DNA of 64,000 nt from Ciborinia camelliae (GCA_025890175.1 JANPYM010000013.1:884777-948776); one strand, 5' to 3'; counted from the first letter of the stretch, positions 35,181 through 48,087 are shown. Translations and numbers: made by a program. The notes: generated by a model not told the origin, from the sequence alone.

Positions 35181-35552
35181 ATGGGAGCCGTCGTCTCTTG
35201 TGTATGTCTCTCTCTCTCTCATCATATCATATCAAACATATCAAATAAGAAGAACACAAGCTGATACCCTCGATAGATCACAGGCATGTTCCGCGCCATC
35301 GGTGCTGGTCTCATGTAAGTAATCACCACGATAACCATCCAAGAACACATTACCCACCCATTCAGGCTATCTCCACACCAAAAAACAACAAATTCTAACG
35401 TAATAAACAGGGCCGTCGTAAACGGAATTGGAGCAATCCTCACCGGAATCATCAACGCCATCGTCGCATTCTTTGATGTCCTCATCTCCTGCTTGACATG
35501 CGGGAGCTGCGGCGGTAGGAGAAGGGGGAGACGAACCACTAGTGCTGTTTAG
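35181..35552 (+). CDS. 66-aa membrane-associated small protein with MGxxxS start
   Basis: This gene is too split to form a long ORF. The exons are 35181-35201 (7 codons), 35277-35314 and 35411-35552, with GTATGT..ATAG and GTAAGT..ACAG introns. The phases join exactly. The protein starts MGAVVSC, a good N-myristoylation signal (Gly2, Ser6) with a neighbouring Cys7 that could be palmitoylated. Then comes a Gly/Ile/Val-rich amphipathic or hydrophobic stretch (AVVNGIGAILTGIINAIVAF), a Cys-containing segment (ISCLTCGSCGG) and an Arg-rich tail (RRRGRRTT). I recall similar short proteins in many Pezizomycotina, but their function is not known to me. The intact splicing of two introns in such a small gene argues strongly that it is real. 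Confidence 0.8.
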
Positions 35553-35680
35553 GGTGATCCCTTGCCTTTGCGCGGGGGGTTGCTCTAATAATTATTCATA
35601 CTTGAATCTATCGAGCACTGAGAGATCATTGGGAGATGGAGGATAGAATGGGGGATGTTGGAGGAGCAGATTCGAGATGT

Positions 35681-35739
<59 letters not shown>

Positions 35740-36932
35740 TTTGCTTTATGATACCTGATGGATGGATAAATGGGAAGATGGAGAAAAGGAGAGAACGTTT
35801 TTCGATTCGACTCGATACCCGGTTTCTTTTCTCTTAATATTGGCGAGGGGGAGGGAGAGATCATGGTTACTTGCCTGCGGCTTTTCATGTGCCAAAGATG
35901 AAATGAGATGAGATGATAGGAATGATTATGATATACTACACTACACTACATACTTCGAATTACTTGTCCTTGTGAACGTGAATGCGGGTATGAAATCGCA
36001 CTTCTGGGTAAATATACTGTCAACCCTATGCAGCATCAAATCATCCTCGCTTTCCACAAAGCGAGATATTTCGACATGTTTTCTATACTCCCAAGGGAGA
36101 GGTGTCCCTTATTATATAAACATCAATCTCTCTCTACTCGTTTTGAGGTTCTTGATGCTATCCACAAAATTCCCAACTCTCGTCTCCTTGCCTGTGGAAT
36201 CATTATTCAAATACATTTGACCATTCATTCTACCAGTGGGTACACGGATTTATAGAGCACTTCCCAGCCTCCAAAAAATCATAATTCAAGTCGCCTCCAA
36301 GAAGGATAAATTCATAAGGAGGGTGTGATGATTTTTGTATATGTGATTTGAAAGATATTTGATGAGATTGCTGGATCAATGGTCAAAACAGGTCATTGGA
36401 TCGAGAAGATGGGGTTGCCAATGTGGTTGTGGTAAAGTTTGAGGATGTAGTTAGCCGATTGGAAGCTATCAAGCAGGTATTGTGATCAATTATAATATAT
36501 GAAGTCTGTAGTAAGAACAACTAGAAATCAGACGGTATGCCCATACTATATATGTGTCTTATAGTCAAGTAATTCAATATATCATCCGATGGGCGGCGTA
36601 CAATGCTTGCGATTAGGAGAGTAGATATGGGATGGAGTCACGCGAGTGCAAGCGAGGATATAATTCCAATGTTCATTATTTTGATTCTATAGGTAAAGCA
36701 TATACAATCATTAGGAAGTTTTAGATGAAGCAATTAAAGTTATAGAAATATTCTCCCTTCTTTCTCTACAGCACAGTACAGTTCAGCTAACAATATGATA
36801 TCTCCCTCATAACGTTTAAAATTTAAACACCGACCTTCACCAGATCCATGAAAAACTCACATACAAAAGTCAAGTCTACCTAAGATCCATGCTCCCCATC
36901 CTAGATCCAAAAGTTCTCATGCCTCGATAATC
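35553..36932. other. Intergenic between convergent genes
   Basis: This holds the 3' flank of the 66-aa gene and of the 806-aa gene. A heptamer array GAGATGC, about ten units, lies at 35671-35739. ORFs at 35972-36255 show no protein-like features. Confidence 0.55.
35671..35739. repeat. 7-bp tandem repeat (GAGATGC)n
   Basis: About ten units, nearly perfect (the first reads GAGATGT), lie in the 3' flank of the 66-aa gene. Confidence 0.92.
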
Positions 36933-39353
36933 CTACCCCCAAAGAAAAGCCCCAACTCCACCCCCTTCTGCATCTCCCTCCCCCACCCTCATACTCTCCT
37001 CACTCACTCTCGGAGCCAGCCTCTGAATCTCCCTCATCACCAAATCCATATCCATATCCATATTCTCCATCCCGGTGGTAGCCGCTCTCTTCCTATTTCT
37101 CCCATCGCCTCTCCCACCCCTCTCATCCCTCTCACCCACCTGCTCACCATTACCACCTTCCCCAACACAACCTATAATGCTCGATTTCGGACCTCTCCCA
37201 CCCAACCCCTCACCCATTTCAATCTTATCCCTCCCTCCAAACCCCATTCTACCAAACGATCCCAAATTATCAAAACTTCTCGCAATTCCCCCTAGTGTCC
37301 TCAAAAGAACATCCGTATCCCTCTCAATAATCCGCATTCGAACATCGAGCTCTCTTTCCCTCGAGCTGCCCATCCCCATTCTCATTCTACTTTTCCCCCC
37401 AAGATCCATATCCAGTCCATCTACACTATGATCATTAGACGCGAGATCGAGTCGAGGATATACAAAGGGTTCGCTATTCGGACGTGTGTGATGGGACTTT
37501 TGCCATTTCCCTGGAGATGGGGAGGCATGATTATGTGTTGAGATACTGGGATTGGAGTGCTGGGTTTGGGTAGAATGATGCATGTAAACCGATTTTCCCA
37601 TATCCAAACGGTGGAGAGGTTTTGTAGTGATGAAACTAGGGCGAGGAAGACGTGAGGGCGAGGGAACTGATGGAGTTGGGGAGAGAGGACGAGTGAGGTT
37701 AAAATTGGATTGATGAATCTGACCGACAAACGGTGGAAGATCAGCAACTAGCATTATGTTTGATGTTGATAGAACGATGGCTTTTTGCGAGAGCCGTTTC
37801 GCTGATCGACCTGGAGGTCCGATGGATTTGGGATTTGGGCTTGAAGAAGGTCCATCCTCGGTTGGAGATGAATCCGGAATAGATTGGGTGGAAATCCTGT
37901 TCTCGTTTGTTTTGTCCAAGCTAGAATTTTTGGAGCGAAGCGAAGCTAAGTCTCTCTCCTTTTTTGCTCTCACTTTTTCCCAACGATGTATCCCTGCCGC
38001 TTGTTCTGCCCGCTTTTCGTTACTGCCAACCTGTGGGCTATTAACCGACAAACTTGTCATTGGGCTGATGGCTTCAGTCACGGGAGTACTACCAGGCTCT
38101 ACAGCGCTAGCCAGGGTAGATTGCATGAATTTCTCGGCTTGAGGTGAAGCCAGGGATGGCCTTTGTGTATTTCCTCTAAAACTCTGAAAATCGATTGTCT
38201 CCGCAGTCCCAAAAACGGCTGGTGGCGTCGATGAACTAGTCTTGAAGCTATCAGGTGTAGATTTGAGAGATTGTCTAATGCCTGTTCCAGTAGTTGCGAC
38301 ACTGTGAATAGTTGATATTGATTTGATCACTTTGTGGGTTTGATAGGTAGGTTTGACGTCGAGAGAGGGTGTCCTATTTATTACTCTCAATGGACCATCG
38401 GATCTGTGTCTCCATAGAATGGGACGGCTCACGGAGTTGAGGGATTTTGTTCGATGGCTATCTACTAGGGTCACTTTCAATGTGGGACCGGAAAAGGGAA
38501 TGGCTTTCGATGAATGAGGCCTAGGTCGTATCTCTGGAGCATCATGATGGTTATTTCCGGTAGGAGTATACACCTGACTAGTTCGATGAATATACCCATT
38601 TTGCAACATCGCTTCCTCAGATCCTGGTCTCGTTATCACTTTGGTCAGAGTGCCTGGTCCCCAGGTATTTCTCTTGGAGCTCGAAGGTTTTCTATCCAGT
38701 GTAGAGATGGCAGGCGGACGTGGAAGGGAATCTTCGACATTACAAACTGGTTTGTGAACAACAATAGGCCCCCTATTGAATTTCGAAGTACATCCTAATT
38801 GCAAACCAGAGTTTCCAGACTGAGGGTGGGTCGGCAATCTTTCTATATAGTCATGTTCTAGCGGTATTGAAATCGCTATATATTGTACACCCTGACGAGT
38901 TTTAGCAGCAATGGCAGTATCTGGAAGTCTCAAGTACTGATTGGAATTAAGATCTTTCTTCTGTTTCCTACGAAGAAGACCGAACCTTTTTCGTGGAGTG
39001 GTTGGCGGGTGAGCGACTAGATTATGCGCCGGAGGATCGTATGACATGAGAAAGTCAGATAGATCCTTCATGGTTTCTCTCTCGTGGCGCGGTGATGTTG
39101 TATCCAAGGAACCATAACTTTGGCTAGTCGTTTGGCGAGGTCTCGTTTTCACACTCGATTTAATTCCCGAACTGTTAAACCCCCTTAACTCTGGTACTGT
39201 ATCAACCGTGTCATGATTATGAGACCTGCTCGTGCGGCGGCGTGATAATAGTGTGGGGTTGATAGATGATGGTGTTCCCATGGAATGAGGTCTTGGGGAT
39301 TTAATATCTACCAAACGTGGAGGTGGCGTTTTACTACCTATTGTTGAATCCAT
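36933..39353 (-). CDS. Ser/Pro-rich hypothetical protein, 806 aa
   Basis: This is a single long exon with A at -3 of the start. Most of the protein is low-complexity and probably disordered, rich in Ser, Thr, Pro and Arg. Visible landmarks are ETMKDLSDFLMSYDPP (about residues 93-108), a bipartite basic cluster PRKRFGLLRRKQKK (120-133) that could be a nuclear signal, and a folded-looking RLPDTAIAAKTRQGVQYIAI segment (142-161). A basic coiled-coil-like stretch (HRWEKVRAKKERDLASLRSK) follows in the middle, and the C-terminus is Gly/Met/Arg-rich. I do not recognise a named family. The long open frame, with shadow ORFs only on the other strand, supports coding. Function unknown. Confidence 0.75.
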   Translation of the reverse strand: MDSTIGSKTPPPRLVDIKSPRPHSMGTPSSINPTLLSRRRTSRSHNHDTVDTVPELRGFNSSGIKSSVKTRPRQTTSQSYGSLDTTSPRHERETMKDLSDFLMSYDPPAHNLVAHPPTTPRKRFGLLRRKQKKDLNSNQYLRLPDTAIAAKTRQGVQYIAISIPLEHDYIERLPTHPQSGNSGLQLGCTSKFNRGPIVVHKPVCNVEDSLPRPPAISTLDRKPSSSKRNTWGPGTLTKVITRPGSEEAMLQNGYIHRTSQVYTPTGNNHHDAPEIRPRPHSSKAIPFSGPTLKVTLVDSHRTKSLNSVSRPILWRHRSDGPLRVINRTPSLDVKPTYQTHKVIKSISTIHSVATTGTGIRQSLKSTPDSFKTSSSTPPAVFGTAETIDFQSFRGNTQRPSLASPQAEKFMQSTLASAVEPGSTPVTEAISPMTSLSVNSPQVGSNEKRAEQAAGIHRWEKVRAKKERDLASLRSKNSSLDKTNENRISTQSIPDSSPTEDGPSSSPNPKSIGPPGRSAKRLSQKAIVLSTSNIMLVADLPPFVGQIHQSNFNLTRPLSPTPSVPSPSRLPRPSFITTKPLHRLDMGKSVYMHHSTQTQHSNPSISTHNHASPSPGKWQKSHHTRPNSEPFVYPRLDLASNDHSVDGLDMDLGGKSRMRMGMGSSRERELDVRMRIIERDTDVLLRTLGGIARSFDNLGSFGRMGFGGRDKIEMGEGLGGRGPKSSIIGCVGEGGNGEQVGERDERGGRGDGRNRKRAATTGMENMDMDMDLVMREIQRLAPRVSEESMRVGEGDAEGGGVGAFLWG

Positions 39354-40731
39354 CTTGATGATTGTATATACTGAATGAATATCATGTTAGACAAAACCTG
39401 TGAGTTCCCGGAACCAGAAAAGCTTAGTTTGGAGAGGATCTACCAAGAGCTTAACTTTTGCTAGAGCTCTAAGTGGATTGGGCTAGTCCAAGTGACATCA
39501 GCTAATGAAGCAGTCCCCAAAAATTAACATGGTGGGGTTCTCAAGTTGTGAGAAATGAATCAAAACTCAGTTGAAGGGTCAAGGAAAGAGCCCAATCTTA
39601 TTATATCCGTGCCAATTGAGAGATAGAAGTCGATAGCCCAGATCTACCCCATCAACGCAATGCAAGGAGAAATCATTTCCCTGCACCACCCCGAGGTTGT
39701 GCAGATGCTGGCTGAATAATTTTACAAATTAACAACAGTAGAGTACATCGTATTTGAAAATTTTGAGGTTAGCGGAGGTTTAATGGCTTTTAATTACATT
39801 GGCTATACCCGGTGGTAGGGACGACTAAGTTTTGCCATGAGTAGATTTTCCCAACGGAACTTCTAGCTTCGAAGACGGGCTGATGATAATGATGATGATA
39901 ATGATGAATTGACATTATGATAACGGGGCGCTGCATGACATACCATCAAGTCCTGTTGTATCACTGTACCATACTCTTTTGGCCGTGATCCGAATATGTA
40001 CAATCGAATAATGACGCTAGCCATAGAGACATGTTTGTCTTCTTTTATCAATATCATATTCCATGCCACATAAATCGATCAGTCAATAGCTCCCAACGCA
40101 TCCCCGAAATCTCATTTCGAACAAAACCAGAAATACATGCAAAATATCCGGTAAGGCAAGGTTTGATCTACAACACAAGAACGCAGAGATTGCTAGCTTA
40201 TGGCGGAGAGATTGACCACGCATGAATCACGATAGACAAAGTAAATATGAAACTTCAATTATAATCACCGAATTCGGAAATCTCAATTAACGCCATTACG
40301 CCAAGTGTTACCTATTACGGATATGTATAAAATGACAGCCATGTGAGTCTGGGAAAATGGTGAGACATGCGGGAACGAGCCGAAGGATTCGGGGGAGGTG
40401 CCGATGCCGGTGGTGAGTGGCTTTTGATAGAAAACTAATGGGTAAAGTTGAGTCGTGGAAGTTTTTAGGGTGGTTGAATTGATTTCAATATTAGAAGCTT
40501 TCGCCATCTTGGCTCTTTGGGGTGGATATTAAAGCTGTCACAATCACCAAAATGCAACTATTTTCTACCCACGAACATCTATCAGATCTATCAGATCTAC
40601 TAAGAAAAATGTCCCACAAGCGTACACTTGTCTCACACGTGCGCCATTCGCCATGCTATGATATTTTGTTGCGCCAAGCCATGCAATGTCCCAACCTTTA
40701 AAAATAAATCAAAAATAAATTCATGCTTCCC
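39354..40731. other. Intergenic between two minus-strand genes
   Basis: This contains the promoter of the 806-aa gene and the 3' flank of SEN1. Two minus-strand ORFs (40507-40283 and 40069-39863) might belong to a small gene; only the first is listed, at low confidence. Confidence 0.5.
40283..40507 (-). CDS. Possible small protein or first exon, 74 aa
   Basis: The ORF starts MAKASNIEINSTTLKTSTTQ with A at -3 and has a protein-like middle (YPLVFYQKPLTTGIGTSPES, then FGSFPHVSPFSQTH). After TH the sequence changes character. A GTAATAG near 40324 might be a donor, with later codons lying in the 40069-39863 ORF; I could not find a convincing join. It may be a small gene, a first exon or chance. 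Confidence 0.3.
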   Translation of the reverse strand: MAKASNIEINSTTLKTSTTQLYPLVFYQKPLTTGIGTSPESFGSFPHVSPFSQTHMAVILYISVIGNTWRNGVN

Positions 40732-43700
40732 TCACTTTCTTTTAGGTGGTTTACGCTGAATAAAGGGGTCTGCCGGCGCCCTTCTACGCGGAGGAGGTGG
40801 TAAATTAGATTTTGGGGTCCGCGCTGCTGCCGCTGCCGCTGCAGCTTTGCTTGCTTGTTGTGCTTGAAGTGCAGCTTCCAAATCCACCCCCTTGAGTAGT
40901 GAAAAGGCTGTTGCTGCAAGGTCTGTTTCCGGGGTTTGAGTCTATGGAGGTTAACAAATAGATCACACAAAAGAATTTACGACTGGTACTAGGTCAGTCT
41001 TTCGGTCGACTCACCTTCCTCTTTTTCTTCTGAATATCATCTTTTTCAAGTTCTTGTTCTCTCAGCCTCTTTCTCTGCTCAGCCGTCTCAACGTTTATTG
41101 GTGTCATTCCACCATGGCCATTCACCGGCGTTGTGCTACTACTACCCGATACTGACCCCCGGGAACTTCGATTTGGGGGAGCATCTGTAATCTCGATATC
41201 GCTGTCGCTCTTCTCAGATGGCCGCCTAGAAATATTTCCATTGAACTCAGAGGGTGGCTTCGAATATTCTATCACTGGTGCATCCTTCGACGTCGGCCTT
41301 GACAGCAGTCCCATGATATCACCGCTTGTATACCTCCTGCGACCTTTCGCATCTTGAATAAGCCTATTCCAAAATTCACCTTGCTCTAATGCTCTAGAAT
41401 CTCCCAAAACCCACAATGACGATTTGGCTCTAGTCAGACCGACGTTCATACGTCGGATATCGTTCAAAAAACCAATACCCCCTGAAGCCTTGGCACGAAC
41501 ACAAGAAAATATAATGATCTCTCGCTCTCGACCTTGGAAAGCATCAGTTGTATTGAATTCAATCTCTTCGAAGATGTCATCTCCAAATTTCTGCCCAAAA
41601 CGTCGTTTGAGTTCGTTCAATTGAGCCTTGTAGGTTGTAATGATACCGATTTTACCTCTGAAATCATAAGATCTATAATCTGTCTTGAGTCGTTGATAAA
41701 GCTGAATAGCAGCATTCAACTCAGGCACGTTGATGAGCGAATGTCCTTTATTCTCTTTGCTTTGAACACCCACAACATCAAAGAATCGATAAGGTCCAAG
41801 AATCGAGCTTGCGTGCCATGGCTGAGCCCGCAATTGTGCCATTCCCTCTCCATCGATGAGACGACTGTTATAAAACTGTTGGCTTGGGAATCGACTGATC
41901 TCAGGATGCATACGATACTGAGTGTCAAGTAGGTGAACATCGTTAGGGTGGTTGCGCTGCATTCGGACGAAAAGACTCTGTTCATAGCCATAACTCTTTG
42001 CCAATCGCGAGAGAACGGTTGGAGGTAGTTGCTCAGGATCTCCGACCAAGATACATTTCGTGGCACCGTATTTAAGAGGTATCAGGGCGCTTAGTTCGAT
42101 ACACTGAGCGGCTTCGTCAATAATGACCGTCTCGAACTCAACATTGACATTTCGTAGGAAATCGTGTCCAGATCCACTGAGTGTAGCACATAGAACATGA
42201 GCGCCATCGATAATTTCCTGCGTAAAATGGCGCCTGCTGATCTCGTTTTGCCGAACCTTGTTGTCACTTTCCTTGTCTTCGTCAATTTTATTTCCGATAT
42301 GTGCTTGCTTTCGCTTAAGCTCGTCGAATTCCCTTTGCAGTTTGAGCTCCGAAGTTTTGTCGCCTTCAGCGCGACATTTGTCCATTTCAGGCCTTAAAAC
42401 ATTGAGCCTCTCTTTGATAAGCCCCGCCTCTTTGTGTAGCTTCTCTCGATCACTCAATTGTCCCTTTTTGGATTCTTGGTCTCCTTCGAGCTTAATCCTA
42501 ACCAGCTCATCAAGTGTTACATCCTTGACAGTAGAATTGATGGCATCACTTCGCCCAACACGGATGACGTTAATCTTTTGATGCGAGCCGCTGAGAGGCA
42601 ATATTCCCTCCTTCAGTCGAAGAACCAATTCATCAACAGCAGCGTTACTGGGAGCGCAGATAAGTAGCTTTTTCTTCGGTGCTTGAGCTTGGGCACCTGC
42701 AACACCATTTTGGCCGTGTGGCCTGACACCAACTTGTTGTGCTTGCTGCTGAAGCACTTGGGAGAGTAAAGCGCCTACCATAGCGATAATGGTCTTGGTT
42801 TTTCCTGATCCCGGTGGACTGGTACTGTTAGCTATGCAATTTGAGGTAGGATAGAATTCAATACATACCCTTGGATCAAGGTAAAACCATCATTGTCATT
42901 GGCAGACAAAATAGCTTTGGCTTGCCCATTGTTGAGCTTATATCTGGTTGAAATTGAAGCAATCTTTTCATCAGAATATTTCTGTAATGGAGAAGGTTTC
43001 GCCTCCAGAATTTCAGTGCATAGGTCATAGTATTCGAGACTGCTCAAGGCCGCAAACTCTCGCAAAGTTGTAGTCATGTCAGTAATCTTGAGGGTATATA
43101 ACTTGCCATTGGGCACAAAACAGTCAAGAAGCTCGGGACGAATATCTCTGCTAACTCTGTATGTGACTTCCACTGCATCGCGCTTACGGGTTGTTCTGAA
43201 GACACGAGCTAGACAGTGTGGTGCTTGCTTGTCTTGAAGTGGAGTTGGGCTTTTAGATAAGAGTACAATGTCTTGTTGGTATAGCATAAGGTCTCTTTGA
43301 TTAGAAATTGGCATAGTCGTGCTGACTTCCATGAATTTATCAACGGACAAACGATTTAAAACCTTTATTTCTATAGGTTTATAGTTGTTTTCCTCTTTGG
43401 CTGTCAGCAACGACCGCCATACTTCCGATATGAGCAAAGGCTTGAAAGTATCTTTATAGAGTCCTAAATCGAGAAAACTGTCCGCAATCTTCTTGCAGAC
43501 GTTGTTGCTTGGGGGATCCTCGCCCTCATGGAAGATTTCCCAATTGAGTATCTCGAGATATATGATATCCATGTTTGGCTCCAAACGAGCACGAAGATCC
43601 TTCTTTGAGTACACCTTCTTGGTCTTTCGTACTGGACCCGTGGCTTGTAAAAGATTCTTTTTTCTAAGTTCCTCATACTCTTTGACTTTCTTCGAAGCCT

Positions 43701-46700
43701 CCCGACTCTTAGTGACAAGCAAGTTCGTATCGGAACCATCATCATCATCCGAATCTTCGTCGGATGATCCAACCATTATCTCACTCCGAACAGGCGCATG
43801 ATCTTTACCTGCTACACCGCTCAAATTCTTTAGGCCAGATCCCTCACCCTTCACCAGAGCTGTGGGGGCTCGAAGGGCTTTTGCTTGTGCAATAGCAGCT
43901 GCATCACGCTTCTTCTTTTCTTCTGCATCTCTACGGCGCTTGTCCTTCCAATCTTCTGTGGCCTGGACATTCTTTGCTTGTGGCTGTGCTCTCATTTGAT
44001 CCATGATACTTTTATGGTGTTCAGAAAGTGTAAAAGGGGCCTGTGAGGCTCTGTTAGACTGGGTAATGACTGGCTCGTATTTTTGGCCATCTCCAGCCTT
44101 TGACCAAATATCGAGCGAGGTTTGAGTTTGGCGTTCCTTAATATTGGTCGTCGGCTCATGTTTTACACCTCCTGCTGACTTCGACCACGAATCGATTCTT
44201 GATTGTTGTTTGTTAGCCGTTGTAGAGAAACTCTCTACAATCTCCACGCCTTTATGTTCATCAAGAGCAGCAAGTAACTCGGCTTTCTGTTGGTTCGTAA
44301 GATTGGTCTTCCTGAAACCTCTATCCCCTTCGTTTTTGCATGCATCTTGGATATATTCTAGCGCAAACTGATGAATCTCAACATCAAACTCTGCCAATGA
44401 TCGAAGAAGCTTTCCGAGAAGACTAGTGATCACACTGACTAAATAGATATCTCTCAGCCTGAGCATCATGGTCAGACCGTTCACGTTCAGGCAAACGACT
44501 TGCAATACTTTTTTCAGGGCAGTCTTTGACGAGCTGTGGGCTGTTGACTGGTCACTAGACGAGTTAAGAGACTCGGCTAGAGCTGAAGCAATGATACTAT
44601 ATTGATTGAACAAAGACTCTGCATATTCCATGCCATCTCGGCAAAAGTCTTGCAAGTACTCCTTTGGGCGTTGAACACGACCTCCCCATGATTCTGTGGT
44701 GGAGAACGTCATATCAAGAGCACGCCACTGGTTAGTCCACCATGACATTACAGCGCCCCGTTCTGTGGAATCTAAAGAAGAATGATTTCGTAAAAATCCA
44801 GTGTTCCCACATAAAGCATTGAGCACGTCCCGCCCAACTTTAATCATATATGGAACGGGGGAGAAGTTCTTTGCCTTAGTAATTCGAACGACAGCAAATG
44901 TCAAGGAATTTAACATCGGTACAAATGCTTGCTCTAATAAGCTTGACATAGCTTCTCGCTTGCTTATTTGGCCAGTTGCGGCTTTCACAACCTCAACAGC
45001 AGCTTCGAAGATTTCTTGATCAGCAGAAACAAGGGCTGCGAACAGTGGACGAGAGGTCTGGGGGTCTCGATACATCTCGATCAATTGAGGTGCATCAAAA
45101 TCGCTAAGCCGCTCAAAGATTCTAGACACGTTCTCGGTGAGTTGATGAAAGTCCTTGTTATATTGTAGATGAGAGGAAGGAAGCGGAAATTTCTTTGATT
45201 TAGGTGTGAGTTCATCCAAACCGGTGAGGTGGGTTGTTGCCGCAAGAATACTTTTGGCTAAATCCACATTTCCTGGTCTGAAAATGTCAAGAACGGCTTG
45301 CCAAATTGGCTGAGAATGGCTTCTGAGGCCCTGTTGTATCGGAATATCTTTCACGAGAGCTTGGAACTCTGCGCTCAAAGCTTTGCAATCTAGTGCTAAA
45401 GCATCTCGCACTACTAACATCCCAAGCCTTCTCAGTTCTTGATGTGTAGGGTCGGCGTTCTCTTTCAGATCGGCGCAATCCATGATCGTTGTCCTGTTTT
45501 TTTCTACAAGTCCCATAATATTGTTAATGAATATAAGAGATGTTGACGGATTAATATTGTATTCCGAATCGACAAAAGTGTCAAGTGTGGCACGGAGAGC
45601 TTCTAGTCCAGCACAACAACAAGCAAGTCTGGCGTTCTGTGAATATTTTTCATTCTGAGTATTCTTTAGGAGATGGCGGAGAAATGAATCGCAGACATCG
45701 TATTGGCGATCAGAAGGTAGTGATTCCACGAATTCAGGTATCCATGCTAGAGCAAAGGATGTCTCCTGGTCCCCAAACTTTATTTTGCGAAGCATTCCAA
45801 TTGTTTCCAGACCTTGAAAAATCTGTTCTGCAACCATAACTGCTGATATTGTGCCGAATGCAGCCCAGAAGTTCTTCGGAGATTTCTTGAGTAGACCTCT
45901 AAGCACTTCGATAACTAGTTGAACGATCCTTTCCGATTTACATGTCAAGTGCGTAAGTGCAAGCATATACACATTCGGTTGAGCCTCCATTGCTCGGAGG
46001 GAATGTGTTATGAGATGTTCGTCAAGTTTGTCCAGAATCAAAAGGAATCCTTCCCAAAATCGTATGATATCATCGTAATCGTAGTTTCCTTGGGACACAG
46101 AAAAAATTGCTTCAGACAATGTGTCATGCACAACCCAGTCGAATAATTCGGGTGTAAGCATAGTAGTAGCTTTCTGCCAGGCGCATCTAGCAAACCTTAG
46201 TCGTATGACATTTCTGTCAAAGAGAAAACGGCCTGTAGCTGGTAATATGTCACTTATCCTCAGGACTTTCTTTACTTGGATTTCTTCAAAGACGAAATCG
46301 AAGTGCTTCGAGAGGTTATTCGCAGATTTGTGATAATCGACGCAGCAAAGTGACTCGTAAAGAGAGAGTAGAAGGGAAGAGTCATAACCAGCCAGTAATT
46401 TCTGCGTCCTCATTGAAGGTTCCACGTCGGATATGACCTTCTTGCTTGACTTCAGCCCGCTATCTATACGCATGAAGTCGATAGCGTTGAGACGGTTTGA
46501 GAGCTCTGCAACAGTATCATCTTCGAAATTCCTGACATATGTTAGCATCCGGACGAAGTATATATTATGAGGTATTTACTCTGCTAGTTCCTTGAGGTAT
46601 GCCTTCCGACCTATATGCCAATTATGCACACATTTATCACAGCATGTCAAGAGTTTGTTCAAACGTTCAAGGTAGTCTTCTGCCATCGACCCCCCAGCAT

Positions 46701-46997
46701 CGCGATCTAATCCTATAATGAGCGAATATTTGTATGCAATGGTCTGTCTCCGCTGGGCATCTTGTATAAGTTCCTTCTTGGTTTCTGCACTCATATCCTC
46801 CTCGGCGTCATCGGGGCGAGAATAGTCGACGTAATCTTCGTCATTCCTCTTGGGGCAAAACCAATGGGCATCGGCAGGAAAACTTTTCAGTTCTCTATCA
46901 AAAATTAGTCAGTGCCAATCCAAAATATAACTATATCTCGGGGTGCAAACCCATTAAGTCCATGGAGCTCATCCACGATATCCGCTTCATCTGGCAT
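40732..46997 (-). CDS. SEN1: Sen1-type SF1 RNA/DNA helicase, about 2012 aa
   Basis: The exons, 5' to 3', are 46997-46951, 46894-46580, 46531-42869, 42818-41015 and 40941-40732. The long N-terminal part has the Sen1 pattern (ADAHWFCPKR, then an alpha-helical repeat region). The helicase core begins at IQGPPGSGKTKT (Walker A, about residues 1342-1349) and continues with VIIDEAAQCIELSALI, the GDPEQLPPTV segment and LLDTQYRMHPEIS, then TTDAFQGRE and the RRMNVGLTRAK motif VI. The C-terminus is basic (PFIQRKPPKRK) after an Ala-rich stretch. Intron 4 has two possible AG acceptors six bases apart; the second gives the canonical GPPGSGKT. Sen1 unwinds RNA:DNA hybrids and ends transcription of non-coding RNAs. 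The first donor (GTTTGC) is weak, so the start of the protein is less certain. Confidence 0.93.
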
Positions 46998-48087
46998 ACT
47001 TGCAGATATCCTTTAGGGCGAGCATATGCTTCAAACGTAGTTATCTAAAATGTATGAGGATAGATGTCAATTACGGATAGTATTAGGACTGGATTTAATT
47101 GAAGATAAATTTTGGGACGTTCTGCAATTCTGAGCACCTGAAAGGGAGAAAGTAGTCGCCTTTAAAATCGTTTAAAGAAAGTGAATTTGCAAATTGTGGC
47201 AACAGAAATTGACACTAAGATTTGTGGAAGTGACAAATGATATCACAATCAGATTTTGAGAACATGTACACAATTGAGAGAAACGATATCAATATCATAT
47301 ATCGCATATGAGAATAAGAAAAGCAAAGTCCGAGGTAAGTGTAGAGTACGGGTGTATAGACGGACGCGCATCGCGTATGACAAGGCTAAGCTAAAAACCA
47401 TCTCACGTGGTCTAGTTATATTGGATTTGTTGACAGCCTCGCATGCAAGGCTCTTTATTACAGCATGGCACAGGCATAGGCATATGGCAAAGTCGAGCCA
47501 GTTACATTTAGATCTTATGAGGAATTCACTGCTTTGAATTGTTTTGCCGTTAATACACTCTCTGTTTAAAATCAGGCCAGAAGTGACATTCATCAGTATG
47601 TTTTTTATGCCCAAATCACAAATGAGAGTCAGCAAAACTGCAAGGCCCAAGTCAAAGTGATCATCAAAGCATAGATAGGTAAGAATAAGTAGATTATACT
47701 TCGCTCTCTATATTGAAGCTCTGTGCACTTATTATTTGTTTCGCAACCGCTATATACAAATGGACCACTGGTCCTACCACCACTCATGAGTATACACCAC
47801 CAGAAGTGAAGATCTAGAACTATCTTCTAAAACAACATGTCCTCGCCAGCAAAAATCAAGAACAAAAACAGAATAAGATATAAGATGGCCTATTGCCTTT
47901 TCATGTCATTTGAAACGCCTATAACACCAATGCAAAAGAAAACCAAATGTAGAACACAAAGGTCGTAGATCGCTCCTGCAGATCATTATGCTTAATATCT
48001 CGTGTATCAACAAAAGAAAAGAAAAATGTATGGTACAGTTCGTCGCAGTCTTCCAGATTGGAAAAGAATGAATATGATATTCGGGTA
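46998..48087. other. Intergenic, no gene seen
   Basis: This is the promoter of SEN1 and the 3' flank of the flippase gene. Overlapping ORFs at 47249-47650 on both strands cancel as evidence and show no motifs. Confidence 0.55.

Noticed and set aside
37075..37431. 118-aa plus-strand Pro/Leu/Ser-rich ORF
   Set aside because: It is antisense to the 806-aa gene; its composition reflects the complementary codons.
47249..47650. 133-aa minus-strand ORF with Cys-rich hydrophobic content
   Set aside because: It overlaps an opposite ORF of similar size, with no family pattern or clear intron signals.
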